DNA of 64,000 nucleotides from DATMER01 sp034667225 (GTDB lineage: Bacteria; Acidobacteriota; Thermoanaerobaculia; Multivoradales; UBA5704): assembly GCA_034667225.1 (NCBI GenBank), contig JAXDKG010000040.1, positions 186,001 through 250,000 of the forward strand. The letters are read 5' to 3'. Positions 24,805 to 32,962 of this stretch are shown piece by piece. Both the position numbers and the translations under genes were made by a program. The notes under the pieces were generated by a model. It did not search any database. It saw only the letters and a list, made by a program, of their open reading frames with translations, and was not told where the DNA came from. Positions within the stretch are counted from its first letter, which is position 1, and each line of letters begins with the position of its first letter.

Positions 24805-25203
24805 ATGAAGCTCCGACGAGTTCGCAGGGGACAGTGGGATGTGCTGGCGATGTGCGGGTCTCGCGGAGAGTGCCCGCTTCTGGATTTCTTGACGGGCTTG
24901 GAGGCGCATCTCGAGGCTGATGGCCGAGCGATGCTCCGGATGCTCTGGTTTGCAGCGGAGCATGGGCCGCCTCGAAACGTGGACGCGTCGCACAAGATCA
25001 CCGGCGAGATCTGGGAGTTCATTGCCGGCCGGCTGCGAGTGCTGTGGTTTTACGACCAGGGCAAGCTCATCGTCTGCAGCCATGGATTTTTGAAACGTAC
25101 ACGGAAGATTCCGCCCGGCGATATCGAGCGGGCTCAGGCCGCCTTCGATGCCTACCAGAAAGCAAAGAAGGCCGGAACCTTGAAGGTGGAGGGTTACCCA
25201 TGA
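24805..25203 (+). CDS. HigB/Gp49-like toxin of a type II toxin-antitoxin pair
   Basis: 132 residues. It fits the phage-derived Gp49-like/HigB (RelE-fold) family: a basic N-terminus, the core ITGEIWEFIAGRLRVLWFYD, then LIVCSHGFLKRTRKIP before a terminal helix (IERAQAAFDAYQKAKK). Family members are ribosome-dependent mRNA endonucleases. The gene overlaps the antitoxin as ATGA. The toxin comes first, the order typical of higBA. There is no clear ribosome site upstream, only the palindrome. Confidence 0.85.
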   Translation: MKLRRVRRGQWDVLAMCGSRGECPLLDFLTGLEAHLEADGRAMLRMLWFAAEHGPPRNVDASHKITGEIWEFIAGRLRVLWFYDQGKLIVCSHGFLKRTRKIPPGDIERAQAAFDAYQKAKKAGTLKVEGYP

Positions 25204-25505
25204 AGCCGCAGAGTTTCTCCGAATTGTTCGAGCGGGCGGAGGAGCACGAGGACTACTGGCTTGCTGGAGCCCTCCTCGAGTTCACGGAGGCCGTCGTGCG
25301 GGAGATGGATCGCCAAGGCATCAGCCGGACGGACCTGGCCCGAAGGCTGGGCACCACGCCGGCCTATGTCACCAAGATCCTGCGCGGCAAGGTCAATTTC
25401 ACGCTCGCCACGATGATGAGATTGGCCCGTGCCCTGGACTCCGAGATGCACGTCCAACTTGTCGGTCCCGCCCAGGAGGTTGGGCAGAGAGTGCGCGCCC
25501 GATAA
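25200..25505 (+). CDS. XRE-family HTH antitoxin (HigA-like)
   Basis: 101 residues starting at the ATG that overlaps the toxin stop. It contains an HTH_3-type domain (ISRTDLARRLGTTPAYVTKILRG) followed by a short helix and tail. It should bind both the toxin and its own promoter. The tight coupling and position after a Gp49-like toxin identify it. The frame is open further upstream but that part is only the toxin gene's shadow. Confidence 0.85.
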   Translation: MKPQSFSELFERAEEHEDYWLAGALLEFTEAVVREMDRQGISRTDLARRLGTTPAYVTKILRGKVNFTLATMMRLARALDSEMHVQLVGPAQEVGQRVRAR

Positions 25506-25561
25506 CAGGGCGGGAGCGGCCGGGGCTTGTGGTATGTTCCCGCGCCGGGATCATCTCTCTT

Positions 25562-26272
25562 ATGTCTCCGAAAACTCAGGGCTTGGCGGTAGTTAGCGGT
25601 GGTGGGACCGGCATTGGCCGCGAGATCGCGCTGGAGCTCGGACGCCGCGGGTTTGACCTCGCTCTGCTCGGCCGGCGCGAGGAGCCGCTCCGTCAGACCC
25701 TGGAGGAATCCGGGGCCGACGGCCTCGCCCTGGTCTGCGACGTGCGCGACGCTTCCCGGATTCAGCAGGCCGCGGATCAGGTCCACTCCCGCTGGGCGGC
25801 GGCCGAGGTGATCGTCCCTGCCGCGGGGGTCGCCCACATCTCCCCCTTGGTGGACCTGACTCCAGAGGCTTTCGCGGAGACCGTGGACGTCAACCTCACC
25901 GGCACGGCGCTCCTGGTCCGCGCCTTCCTTCCTGGCATGAAGGGGCGGGGACGGGGATGGATCTTCCCGCTCCTCTCCGTGGCGGCCCGCCGGGGCTTTC
26001 CGGGGTGGACCGCATACTGCGCAAGCAAGTGGGGACTGGCCGGGCTCGTGGCCGCCCTGAGAGAGGAGCTGGCAGGGACCGGCATCCGGATCACCGCGCT
26101 CTATCCGGGCGCCACGGACACGCCCATCTGGGACACGGCGCCGGGCCAGTGGGACCGCTCCAGAATGGTGCCGCCTCGCGAAGTCGCCCGCGCCGTGGGC
26201 TTCGCCCTCGACGCCGATCCCTCGACCCTGGTGGAGGAAATCCACCTCGGCCCCGCGGGAGGCGCGCTTTGA
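25562..26272 (+). CDS. Short-chain dehydrogenase/reductase (SDR)
   Basis: 236 residues from ATG 25562; an in-frame GTG at 25529 would add 11 residues without signal features. Rossmann cofactor motif SGGGTGIG at residues ~10-17, an acidic CDVRD after strand 3, catalytic Ser in LLSVAARRG and YCASK (Tyr and Lys). The usual NNAG motif reads PAAG. NAD(P)-dependent oxidoreductase of unknown substrate. Its stop overlaps the TTG start of the next gene, so the two form an operon. Confidence 0.9.
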   Translation: MSPKTQGLAVVSGGGTGIGREIALELGRRGFDLALLGRREEPLRQTLEESGADGLALVCDVRDASRIQQAADQVHSRWAAAEVIVPAAGVAHISPLVDLTPEAFAETVDVNLTGTALLVRAFLPGMKGRGRGWIFPLLSVAARRGFPGWTAYCASKWGLAGLVAALREELAGTGIRITALYPGATDTPIWDTAPGQWDRSRMVPPREVARAVGFALDADPSTLVEEIHLGPAGGAL

Positions 26273-26982
26273 AGAAAACCTGGCTCCTGCTCCTGACTCC
26301 CTTCCTGCCGCTCCTTGTGCTGCTGCCGGGCGGCGGATGGTTGCTGGTCCTGCTCTCGCCGCTGACGGTTTATCCTTCCTTCGCAGCCCGGGTGCGGGAG
26401 CGGGACTATTGGGGCGCCTGGCGGCTCGGCATCCTCTGGGCGCTGCTCCTGAGCATCGGCGTGATCCTCCTGGTCTTTCTGATGCCGGAGGCGGCGCGCG
26501 ACGGCATCGTTCAGGGCGAGCACTATCGCCAGGAAATGTTCGGCTGGATTGCGACCGGCGAGGGCAAGGAGAACGAGTGGCGGCAGTTCCTCCCCGAGCA
26601 CCTGCTCCATCTGGCCGTCTTCCTGCTCCTCACCTGGGCGAGCGGCGGCTATCTCGGGCTCGTCCTGGGTGCGATCCTCACGGCCTACATGAGCTACTTC
26701 GTCGGGAGCTACGCCGCGGCGAGCGGGCATCCCGTGCTGGGGTCCTTCGCCGCCTGGGTTCCGTGGTCCGTGATCCGGGTGTGCGCGTTCGTCCTGTTCG
26801 GCACGGTGTTCGCCCGGCCGCTCCTGGTCCGCAAGGCATGGCCGTTCGATAAGCTAGAGTACCGGCTGATGACTGTGGCCGTGGCCGGTATCGCGGCCGA
26901 TCTCCTGATCAAGACCTTCTTCGCCCGGCCTTACGGGCTCTTCCTGCGGCAGATGGCCCGGAGCATGATGGCACTGCTTTAG
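26269..26982 (+). CDS. Integral membrane protein of unknown function
   Basis: 237 residues if it starts at TTG 26269, which overlaps the SDR stop as TTGA. The N-terminus KKTWLLLLTPFLPLLVLLPGG looks like a first transmembrane helix. About five to six hydrophobic segments follow, with a soluble loop (residues ~80-110) containing GEGKENEWRQFLPEH. I do not recognise a named family. It lies twelve bases before ribH and may be transcribed with the housekeeping run. Confidence 0.75.
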   Translation: MKKTWLLLLTPFLPLLVLLPGGGWLLVLLSPLTVYPSFAARVRERDYWGAWRLGILWALLLSIGVILLVFLMPEAARDGIVQGEHYRQEMFGWIATGEGKENEWRQFLPEHLLHLAVFLLLTWASGGYLGLVLGAILTAYMSYFVGSYAAASGHPVLGSFAAWVPWSVIRVCAFVLFGTVFARPLLVRKAWPFDKLEYRLMTVAVAGIAADLLIKTFFARPYGLFLRQMARSMMALL

Positions 26983-26994
26983 AGGACGCATCCT

Positions 26995-27471
26995 ATGAGC
27001 GAGATTCGGGAAATTCAGGGATCGTTGAGCGCGGCCGGCCGCCGGTTCGCGATCGTGGCGTCGCGCTTCAACTCCCGCGTCGTCGAGCTGCTCGTCTCCG
27101 GCGCGGTCGACTGCCTGCGCCGCCACGGGGCCGACGACATCACGATCGTCCGGGTGCCCGGCGCGTGGGAGATCCCGCAGGCGGCCGAGGAGATGGCGGC
27201 CAGTGAGCCGAGGTACGACGCCATCGTGGCCCTCGGCGTGGTGATCCGCGGCGAGACCCCGCACTTCGACTACATCTGCTCCTCGTGCAGCCGCGGCCTC
27301 GCGTCGCTTTCCAAGCGCCACCGCATCCCGGTCGGCTTCGGCGTCCTCACCTGCGACACGTCGCAGCAGGCGGAGGAGCGGGCCGGCGGCAAGGCCGGGA
27401 ACAAGGGGTGGGAAGCCGCTCTCGCGGCCCTGGAGATGGCCGATCTTTTCGCCCAACTGCATTCCTCCTAG
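26995..27471 (+). CDS. ribH: 6,7-dimethyl-8-ribityllumazine synthase
   Basis: 158 residues. It catalyses the penultimate step of riboflavin synthesis, joining 5-amino-6-ribitylaminouracil and dihydroxybutanone phosphate. Family landmarks are SRFNSRVVELLVSGAVD (substrate binding), VPGAWEIPQAA, GVVIRGETPHFDYIC with the catalytic His, and a C-terminal AGNKGWEAALAALEMA. The usual NKGAEAA carries Trp here and the CNEAxxG segment is CSSCSRG, both near the pentamer interface. Followed by nusB as in many bacteria. Confidence 0.95.
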   Translation: MSEIREIQGSLSAAGRRFAIVASRFNSRVVELLVSGAVDCLRRHGADDITIVRVPGAWEIPQAAEEMAASEPRYDAIVALGVVIRGETPHFDYICSSCSRGLASLSKRHRIPVGFGVLTCDTSQQAEERAGGKAGNKGWEAALAALEMADLFAQLHSS

Positions 27472-27550
27472 CGGAGCGGTCCCGGGCCGGCTATGATTGC
27501 CGGCTCTTGAGACCCCCATCCCCCCCGGGGGTCCTTTTCGAGGCGAGGCA

Positions 27551-28060
27551 ATGAATCCGGCACGACGTCGTATATCCCGCGAGATGGCGGTCCAGATGCT
27601 CTACCAGAACGATCTGGGCGGCAGCCCTCTGCCCCAGATCTTCCATAACTTCGACTTGGCCGAGTACCTGACGCGGGAAGAGCTGGGGGAGAAGAAGGAC
27701 GCTCTGACCCGCGAAGAGGAGCGCGCCGAGTACATGCGGCGCAAGCGCTTGGCTGACGAGGCGTTCGCGTTCGCCCAGGGGCTGGTCACGGGCACCATGG
27801 ACCACCGCGAGCAGGTCGACGCCCTCATCCGCGAGCAGGCGGACAACTGGCGCCTGGAGCGCATGCCGCCCGTGGACCGCAACGTCCTGCGCCTGGCCGT
27901 CTTCGAGATGCTTTACGAGACCGACACGCCCAAGCTCGTGATCGTGGACGAGGCCATCGAGCTGGCCAAGAAGTTCGGCTCGGAGCAGTCCGGGCGGTTC
28001 GTCAACGGCCTCCTCGATGGGCTCCTCAAGCAGCACACCTTTCCTGGCAGCCTTACATGA
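27551..28060 (+). CDS. nusB: Transcription antitermination factor NusB
   Basis: 169 residues from ATG 27551 (GAGGCGAGG upstream; the longer frame from 27497 is unlikely). All-helical RNA-binding protein acting with NusE/S10 in rRNA antitermination. Motifs are SREMAVQMLYQND at the start, a longer than usual charged insert (~residues 35-65, EKKDALTREEERAEYMRRKR), MPPVDRNVLRLAVFEML, and PKLVIVDEAIELAKKFGSEQSGRFVNGLLD at the end. It overlaps leuS by ATGA. Confidence 0.95.
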   Translation: MNPARRRISREMAVQMLYQNDLGGSPLPQIFHNFDLAEYLTREELGEKKDALTREEERAEYMRRKRLADEAFAFAQGLVTGTMDHREQVDALIREQADNWRLERMPPVDRNVLRLAVFEMLYETDTPKLVIVDEAIELAKKFGSEQSGRFVNGLLDGLLKQHTFPGSLT

Positions 28061-30453
28061 CCCACTATGACCATAAGGCCGTCGAGGCCAAATGGCAGGA
28101 CCGGTGGGAGAAGCAGCGGACCGCCGAGGTAGACCTCCGCCAAGCCCGGCAGAAGTACTACATGCTCATGATGTTCCCCTACCCTTCAGGGGACCGTCTC
28201 CACGTCGGGCACGGGCGCAACTACATCCTCGGCGACGCCCTCTACCGCTACCTGCGCATGAACGGCAAGCGCGCCTTCAACCCCATGGGATGGGACGCCT
28301 TCGGCCTGCCCGCCGAGAACGCCGCCATCCAGCGCGGCGTCCATCCCAAGGACTGGACCTTCGGCAACATCAAGGTCATGAAGGAGCAGTTCAAGCGCTG
28401 GGGGATCCTCTTCGACTGGAGCAAGGAGATCGCCTCCTGCACCCCCGAGTACTACCGCTGGAACCAGTGGCTCTTCCTGCGCATGCTGGAGAAGGGGCTG
28501 GCCTACAAGAAGAAGGCCCCGGTCAACTGGTGCCCGGGCTGCCAGACCGTGCTCGCCAACGAGCAGGTGGTCGAGGGCGCCTGCGAGCGCTGCGGCACCC
28601 CGGTCGTCCAGCGCGACCTGGAGCAGTGGTTCTTCCGCATCACCAGGCACGCCGACCGCCTGCTCGCCGGGCTCGACGGCCTCGAGGGCTGGCCCGAGAA
28701 GGTGAAGGTGATGCAGCGCAACTGGATCGGCCGCTCCGAGGGCGCCGAGATCGACTTCCCGGTATCCCCCGGGCTGGGGCTCAAGAAGAAGATCACCGTC
28801 TTCACCACCCGGCCGGACACGATCCACGGCGCCACCTTCCTGGTCCTTGCGCCCGAGCACCCGCTGGTCCCGAAGCTGATCGAGAAGCATCCCGACAGGC
28901 CGGAGCTGGAGGAGTGGATCGAGAGCATCCGCAACACCCCCCGCATCCAGCGGGAAGGGGAGGGGACTCCAAAGGAGGGGAGGGACACCGGACGCAGGGC
29001 GGTCAACCCCGCGACCGGCGAGCCGATCCCGATCTGGATCGCCAACTACGTCCTGCCCGACTACGGGACCGGCGCGGTCATGGGCGTGCCCGCCCATGAT
29101 GACCGGGATCTGGTCTTCGCCCGCCAGGAGGGGCTCGCCATCCGCCAACTCGACGAGTTGGAGTCCTCGCCCGAAGCGGTGCGGAAGTTCATTGAGTGGA
29201 TCGAGGAGAAGGGCTTCGGCCGGGCCAAGGTGACGTACCGGCTGCGCGACTGGCTGATCTCCCGCCAGCGCTACTGGGGGACGCCGATCCCGGTGGTCTA
29301 CTGCGAGAAGTGCGGCGTCGTGCCGGTCCCCGACGATCAGCTCCCGGTGGAGCTGCCTTACGACGTGGAGCTGACCGGCCGCGAGGGCAACCCGCTCGCC
29401 CGCCACAAGGGATTCGTCGAGACCGCCTGCCCGAAGTGCAAGAAGCCGGCGCGCCGGGAGACGGACACGATGGACACCTTCGTGGACAGCTCCTGGTACT
29501 ACCTGCGCTTCCTCTCGGCCCGCGACCCCAACCGTATCTTCGATCCCGAGCTGGCCAACAAATGGGCGCCGGTCGACCAGTACATCGGCGGCATCGAGCA
29601 TGCCATCCTCCACCTGCTCTACGCCCGCTTCATCTGCCGGGTGCTCCACGACATGGGCCTGGTCGGCTTCGAGGAGCCGTTCAAGGACCTGTTCAACCAG
29701 GGGATGATCACCCGCCTTTCGGAGAAGTCCGGGCGGATCGAGAAGATGTCCAAGTCGCGGGGGAACACGGTCTCGCCGGACGAGCTGATCGAGGAGATGG
29801 GCGCGGACACGGAGCGCGTCTACACCCTGTTCCTCGGCCCGCCGGAGAAGGAGGCCGAGTGGAACGACGAGGCAGTCGCGGGCGCCTGGCGCTTCCTCCT
29901 GCGCGTCTGGCGGATCGCCGAGAAGATCCCGGACGCGCCGCCGATCGGGCCGTCCGATGCCGAGCTGGAGCGCGAGCGCCACGCCACGATCCAGCGGGTG
30001 ACGCACAGCTTCGAGCGCTTCTCGTTCAACACCGCCGTGGCGGCGCTGATGGAGCTGTCGAGCTCCCTGGCGCGGGCGCTGGACGACCTGACCGCGACGC
30101 GCCTGCAGTGCGAGAGGACCTATGAGACCCTGTTGCAGCTCCTGCATCCCATGGCTCCGCACATGACCGAGGAGCTCTGGGAACGGATGGATCACGTCGA
30201 AGGGCTCCTCGACACGTCCTGGCCGGAGTACGATGAAGCGAAGCTCCGCCGCGCGCGCATCGAGCTCGTGGTGCAGGTGGACGGCAAGCTCCGCGACCGC
30301 GTCGAGGTCGACGCCGGCGCGGGGGACCGCGAGGTGAGGGAGGCTGCCCTGGCGAGCGCCAAGGTGCGGGAGCATCTGGCCGGCCGCGAGCTGGCCAAGG
30401 CCGTGGTGGTCCCCGGCCGGTTGATCAACCTGGTGACCCGGAGATCCGCATGA
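28057..30453 (+). CDS. leuS: Leucyl-tRNA synthetase
   Basis: 798 residues, class Ia synthetase charging tRNA-Leu. The HIGH-type motif is HVGH at residues 49-52 after PYPSGDRL. A zinc-like CPGC/CERC pair lies near residue 160. The CP1 editing domain spans ~220-400 with TTRPDTIHGATF. The KMSKS loop is at residues 563-567. The anticodon-binding and C-terminal domains complete it (VQVDGKLRDRVEVDA). The start overlaps the nusB stop and the end overlaps lptE, so translation is coupled along the run. Confidence 0.97.
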   Translation: MTHYDHKAVEAKWQDRWEKQRTAEVDLRQARQKYYMLMMFPYPSGDRLHVGHGRNYILGDALYRYLRMNGKRAFNPMGWDAFGLPAENAAIQRGVHPKDWTFGNIKVMKEQFKRWGILFDWSKEIASCTPEYYRWNQWLFLRMLEKGLAYKKKAPVNWCPGCQTVLANEQVVEGACERCGTPVVQRDLEQWFFRITRHADRLLAGLDGLEGWPEKVKVMQRNWIGRSEGAEIDFPVSPGLGLKKKITVFTTRPDTIHGATFLVLAPEHPLVPKLIEKHPDRPELEEWIESIRNTPRIQREGEGTPKEGRDTGRRAVNPATGEPIPIWIANYVLPDYGTGAVMGVPAHDDRDLVFARQEGLAIRQLDELESSPEAVRKFIEWIEEKGFGRAKVTYRLRDWLISRQRYWGTPIPVVYCEKCGVVPVPDDQLPVELPYDVELTGREGNPLARHKGFVETACPKCKKPARRETDTMDTFVDSSWYYLRFLSARDPNRIFDPELANKWAPVDQYIGGIEHAILHLLYARFICRVLHDMGLVGFEEPFKDLFNQGMITRLSEKSGRIEKMSKSRGNTVSPDELIEEMGADTERVYTLFLGPPEKEAEWNDEAVAGAWRFLLRVWRIAEKIPDAPPIGPSDAELERERHATIQRVTHSFERFSFNTAVAALMELSSSLARALDDLTATRLQCERTYETLLQLLHPMAPHMTEELWERMDHVEGLLDTSWPEYDEAKLRRARIELVVQVDGKLRDRVEVDAGAGDREVREAALASAKVREHLAGRELAKAVVVPGRLINLVTRRSA

Positions 30454-30971
30454 ATCTCAAATGCTCGGCCGCCCTCGGCCTTCTGCTCTTAACTCTTACC
30501 GGCTGCGGCTATGCCCTGGTGGGCCGGGCGAGCAGCAACGTCCCGGAAGACGTCCGGGAGGTCTACATCCGCCCGCTGGAGAACCAGACCCAGCGCACGC
30601 AGGTGGAGCAGGCCCTGACCCGCGCCATCGCGGACGAGATGGTGACGCGCAACCGTTTCTCGGTGGTGGGAGCCGCCGAGGGGGCGGACGCCGAGCTTTC
30701 CGGCACGGTGGTCGGCTTCGACGTCCGTCCGGTGACCTTCGACGCCTCCGGCCGCGCCACGCAGTACGAGATCGTGGTCCTGGCCAAGATCGCCTTCAAG
30801 CGCGTGGGCTCCGACGACGTGATCTGGAGCAACGACCGCTACGTCTTCCGCGAGAGCTACGACGTCGAGGCCACTGAGACCGCCTACTTCGACCGCGAGG
30901 ACGAGGCCATCGAAGAGGCCGCGGAGAAGTTCGCGGAGACGATGGTGAGCGACCTGCTGGAGGGGTTCTAG
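30450..30971 (+). CDS. lptE: LPS-assembly lipoprotein LptE-like
   Basis: 173 residues. Lipoprotein signal with lipobox LTGC (Cys19). The mature part starts GYALVGR, as in LptE/RlpB proteins, with YIRPLENQTQRTQVEQALTRAI and an SDRYVFRESYDV-like strand near residue 130. Expected in the outer membrane as the plug of the LptD LPS-export channel. Its position directly after leuS is conserved in many Gram-negatives, but holA, often next, is missing here. The start overlaps the leuS stop. Confidence 0.85.
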   Translation: MNLKCSAALGLLLLTLTGCGYALVGRASSNVPEDVREVYIRPLENQTQRTQVEQALTRAIADEMVTRNRFSVVGAAEGADAELSGTVVGFDVRPVTFDASGRATQYEIVVLAKIAFKRVGSDDVIWSNDRYVFRESYDVEATETAYFDREDEAIEEAAEKFAETMVSDLLEGF

Positions 30972-30986
30972 GAGAAAAGGCGCGCT

Positions 30987-31073
30987 ACACGGACGAACAC
31001 GGACCATCACCGACGCACACGGACACCGGATGTCGGTCCGTGGCAGTCCGTGTTCGTCTGTGCTTGTCCGTGT
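30987..31073. terminator. Long imperfect hairpin between convergent lptE and rpsT
   Basis: Arms of 38 bases (30987-31024 and 31036-31073) pair with about ten mismatches around an 11-base loop. The 8-mer ACACGGAC occurs three times in the left arm, and its complement twice in the right. The position between convergent genes suggests a bidirectional transcript end, although the T-run is weak on the plus strand. Confidence 0.6.
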
Positions 31074-31080
31074 TCTTTGC

Positions 31081-31353
31081 TTACGCCGCCTGCTTCATCT
31101 CGGCGACGCGCTTGGCGAGGCGGGCTTTGTAGCGCGAGGCGGCGTTCCGGTGGATGATCTTCTTCTGGGCAATCTTGTCGATCACGCTGAAGGTCGTGGG
31201 CAGCAGGGCCTCGGCTGCCGAAGCGTCACCGCTGGACACGGCGGCGCGGAGGTTCTTGATCGCGGTGCGGAGGCGCGAGCGATGAGCCCGGTTGCGCGCC
31301 CGCTGCTGCAGGTTCTGACGGTGCCGCTTCTCGGCAGACTTCGTATTCGCCAT
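31081..31353 (-). CDS. rpsT: 30S ribosomal protein S20
   Basis: 90 residues, highly basic. The N-terminus MANTKSAEKRHRQNLQQRAR is diagnostic, followed by RSRLRTAIKNLRAAV and KKIIHRNAASRYKARLAKRV. It binds 16S rRNA early in 30S assembly. The gene has its own promoter (31415-31444), overlapping the terminator of the tol operon, and ends at a hairpin shared with lptE. Confidence 0.97.
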   Translation of the reverse strand: MANTKSAEKRHRQNLQQRARNRAHRSRLRTAIKNLRAAVSSGDASAAEALLPTTFSVIDKIAQKKIIHRNAASRYKARLAKRVAEMKQAA

Positions 31354-31376
31354 AGTTCCTCGATGCTGTTCTGTTG

Positions 31377-31409
31377 AAAAAACGAAGTCGCACCGCGCAG
31401 AGGTGCGAC
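31377..31409 (-). terminator. Rho-independent terminator after cpoB
   Basis: Reading the minus strand: GTCGCACC, 7-base loop, GGTGCGAC, then TTCGTTTTTT. Perfect 8-bp stem with a six-T run. It ends the tol-pal operon 22 bases after the cpoB stop. Confidence 0.85.
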
Positions 31410-31414
31410 GGGAG

Positions 31415-31444
31415 TTTATACCACCGGGGGCTAGCTCGCGTCAA
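31415..31444 (-). promoter_or_regulatory. Predicted rpsT promoter
   Basis: TTGACG (31444 to 31439), 18-base spacer, TATAAA (31420 to 31415) on the minus strand. The -35 lies in the last codons of cpoB. The predicted transcription start falls at or in the upstream arm of the cpoB terminator. Confidence 0.6.
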
Positions 31445-32318
31445 CTCCGATTTCGCGCAGGCGCTGGCGGGCCAGGTTCGCCTCGTCGCTCGTCGGGTAC
31501 TGACGGATCACGTGGCGGAGCTGGACCACCCCCTCGGAGCGCTCGCCCAGCTCGAGGTGGGCATAGCCCTTCTTGAGCGTGGCCGCCGGCACCTTGTCGC
31601 TGCGCGGAAAGCGCGCCAACACCCTGTCGAACTGCTCGACTGCCTGCCGGAACCGCCGCTGGCGGTAGTAGCTCTCGCCGATCCAGTAGGTCGCGTTGTC
31701 GGACAGGTCGGTCGACGGGAAGTTGTCCAGATACTCCTGGAACTCCCGCAGCGCGAGATCGTAGCTGCCCTTCAGGTAGTCGTTGTAGGCGGAGTTGTAG
31801 AGCGACTGGGGGTCGGCTCCGGATCCTGCTCCTGCACGGGGGTTCTGCTGCTGCTGCGGCGGCTGGACCGGCTGCTGCTGCGGATCCCCACCGACCGTCC
31901 CTTCCGGGGCGGCGCCCGCCGGCGGCAGCGACGGCTGCGACTGGAATGTCTTCAGCTCCTGGTTCGTGGCCGCGATCTGCTGGGAGAGCTGCGCCAGGCG
32001 GTAGTTCGTGTCCTCGAGCTTCGCCTGCAGCTCGTCGATCTGGCTCGACAGGTCCTGCAGCTTGACCTGCATGTCGGCCTCGGTTTTGAGGAGGGACTCC
32101 ATCTGCCGGCCCATGTTGCTGCCCAGGGTCGTCATCTGGCTGGAGACTTCCTCCTTGCTCGGGGCCTGTTTCTGGATCTGCAGGACCTGGCGCTGAATGT
32201 CGGCGAGCTGCGTGTTCAGCCCCTCGATGTCCTGGGGCGTGACGCACCCCGTGACGGAAGCTGCCACGAGACAAATGGCGAGGGGGAGTGTACGGCGCAG
32301 CATATTGATCCGTCTCAA
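31431..32318 (-). CDS. cpoB: Tol-Pal system TPR protein (CpoB/YbgF)
   Basis: 295 residues from the TTG at 32318, which overlaps the pal stop; the ATG at 32303 (MLRRTLPLAICLVAA) is an equally good start. The lipobox-like VTGC suggests a lipoprotein, unlike the soluble enteric CpoB. A long coiled coil (~residues 25-120) is followed by a Pro/Gln-rich linker and three TPR-like repeats (LYNSAYNDYLKGSYDLALRE; ATYWIGESYYRQRRFRQAV; AHLELGERSEGVVQLRHVI). It coordinates Tol-Pal with peptidoglycan synthesis at division. Last gene of the operon, followed by a strong terminator. Confidence 0.9.
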   Translation of the reverse strand: MRRINMLRRTLPLAICLVAASVTGCVTPQDIEGLNTQLADIQRQVLQIQKQAPSKEEVSSQMTTLGSNMGRQMESLLKTEADMQVKLQDLSSQIDELQAKLEDTNYRLAQLSQQIAATNQELKTFQSQPSLPPAGAAPEGTVGGDPQQQPVQPPQQQQNPRAGAGSGADPQSLYNSAYNDYLKGSYDLALREFQEYLDNFPSTDLSDNATYWIGESYYRQRRFRQAVEQFDRVLARFPRSDKVPAATLKKGYAHLELGERSEGVVQLRHVIRQYPTSDEANLARQRLREIGVDAS

Positions 32319-32908
32319 CCGACGTTGGCCCGTCCGGTGATGATCATGTGGGCGCGGCGGTTCTGCGACCAGCAGCTATCCGCGGACTCGGTGCAGACCG
32401 GGCGCTCCTCGCCGTAGGTGATGATGCGCAGCCGGCCGCCGTCGACACCCAGGGAGCCCAGGTAGTCGCGCACCGCGTTGGCGCGCCGGTCGCCCAGGGC
32501 CAGGTTGTACTCGTTGGTGCCGCGCTCGTCGGCGTGGCCCTCGATCGTCACCTGGAACTGAGACTGTGCCTTGAGCAGCTCGGCATTGCGGGCCAGCCGC
32601 TCGCGGGTCTCGTCCGAGAGCGAGATCTCGTCGTACTCGAAGAACACGTCCGGGCTGAAGCCGCGGCGCCGCAGCTCGTCGTTCACGACCTGCAGGTCGG
32701 CCGACATCATCGGGTCCTCGGTCTCGTCCTCGGTTGTCGTCGGCGGGGTCTGCACGACCTCCTGGGTCGTGGCCGGCGGCGGTGTCTCCACCACCTCGGT
32801 CTCGACCGGAATGTCGGCCGGCGGCGTGGCCGGCTTCTTCTTCGGGCAACCGGTCAGCAACGTTGCCAGAACCGGGACCATCATCCATATCATCAGCTTG
32901 CGGTTCAT
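32315..32908 (-). CDS. pal: Peptidoglycan-associated lipoprotein Pal
   Basis: 197 residues from ATG 32908, chosen because AGAGGAAG precedes it; an upstream in-frame ATG at 32923 would place that site inside the gene. Lipobox LLTGC, a Pro/Glu/Thr-rich linker (~25-65), then an OmpA-like peptidoglycan-binding domain. Landmarks are DVFFEYDEISLSDETRERL, IEGHADERGTNEYNLALGDR and GEERPVCTESADSCWSQNRR. It ties the outer membrane to peptidoglycan and binds TolB. Confidence 0.95.
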   Translation of the reverse strand: MNRKLMIWMMVPVLATLLTGCPKKKPATPPADIPVETEVVETPPPATTQEVVQTPPTTTEDETEDPMMSADLQVVNDELRRRGFSPDVFFEYDEISLSDETRERLARNAELLKAQSQFQVTIEGHADERGTNEYNLALGDRRANAVRDYLGSLGVDGGRLRIITYGEERPVCTESADSCWSQNRRAHMIITGRANVG

Positions 32909-32962
32909 GCTCTTCCTCTCCATGTCAAAACAACGGGGGACCTCTCGGGGGCTTTCACTTTA

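Noticed and set aside
28186..30375. Minus-strand frame of 729 codons opposite leuS
   Set aside because: leuS carries all class Ia motifs; the antisense product has none.
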